A stretch of DNA of 64,000 nucleotides from Ettlia oleoabundans (lineage: Eukaryota; Chlorophyta; Chlorophyceae; Chlamydomonadales): contig JAAMXP010000762.1 in NCBI GenBank assembly GCA_019693395.1, positions 1 to 64,000 on the forward strand, in the 5' to 3' direction. A program made the translations under genes and the position numbers. The notes below the pieces were generated by a model. That model was given only the letters and a program-made list of their open reading frames with translations. It had not been told where the DNA came from and did no database searches. This document shows, in pieces, positions 63,831-64,000 of this stretch. Numbering within the stretch: the stretch's first letter is position 1; the number at the start of each line of letters is the position of its first letter.

Positions 63831-64000
63831 CTGCACAAAAGAGGCAGGAAAATTTAGAAAACGCGCGAGGGCCCGAGAGTCCAGGCAGCTACTGACAGGC
63901 GTGTTCAGATGCGTGGGTGTGAGCACGAAGGCAAAAAGCAGGTTTGTAGCAGTGTGGCTGGCACAGTAAGCGGTCTGTTGCACATTTGCTGCACTGCCGC

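Overview
The window is nuclear DNA of a green alga (chlorophyte). It is GC-rich and packed with genes split into many short exons. Introns are mostly GT-AG with acceptors ending in GCAG, and coding regions are rich in Ala, Gln and Ser runs. Plant and algal plastid genes are present (divinyl chlorophyllide reductase, a DUF1995 protein), and a TGTAA poly(A) signal, typical of chlorophytes, lies behind RPL34 and DVR. The species cannot be fixed from sequence alone. Two runs of N (15950-15951 and 26766-26813) show it is a draft assembly. Exon models below were built by hand from splice sites and reading phase. For nearly every gene the exon lengths sum to a whole number of codons.

Layout, left to right: an unidentified minus-strand gene (about 43-2451); a small single-exon Gly/Asp-rich gene (-, 3398-4009); RPL34 (+, 5216-6904); an Ala-rich protein with a C-terminal divergent CRAL-TRIO domain (+, 7210-10938); a CLEC16A/TT9-like FPL-domain protein (-, 12112-18166), head to head over 225 bp with VMS1/ANKZF1 (+, 18392-21153); an SGNH hydrolase (-, 21742-23172); a novel protein ending in an RPAC19/RPB11-like domain (+, 24449-27208), followed in tandem by ordinary RPAC19 (+, 27654-28350); a centromeric-type histone H3 (+, about 28969-29794); an HMG-box-like nuclear protein (-, 30223-32574); an AAAP amino-acid transporter with a tail of about 545 residues (-, 33007-38975); DVR (-, 39310-42120), head to head over 330 bp with a plastid DUF1995 protein (+, 42451-44002); GTPBP1-like GTPase (-, 46335-51834); DDX47/RRP3 RNA helicase (+, 52696-56244); a Lys/His/Ser-rich nuclear protein (-, 56662-57883); PIG-T (-, 58451-61435); and the 3' part of a CobW-family protein ending in a WW domain (-, 62839 to beyond the window).

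The genes are mostly housekeeping: ribosome and rRNA synthesis (RPL34, RPAC19, DDX47), ribosome quality control (VMS1), chromatin (CENH3, HMG-like), chlorophyll and photosystem functions (DVR, DUF1995), GPI anchoring (PIG-T) and membrane traffic (CLEC16A-like). No mobile element, CRISPR array or RNA gene could be supported. The most unusual items are the RPAC19-like fusion protein beside true RPAC19, the CENH3 candidate, the long glycosylatable tail on the transporter, the CobW-WW fusion, several GC-AG introns, and microsatellites that run directly into splice sites.
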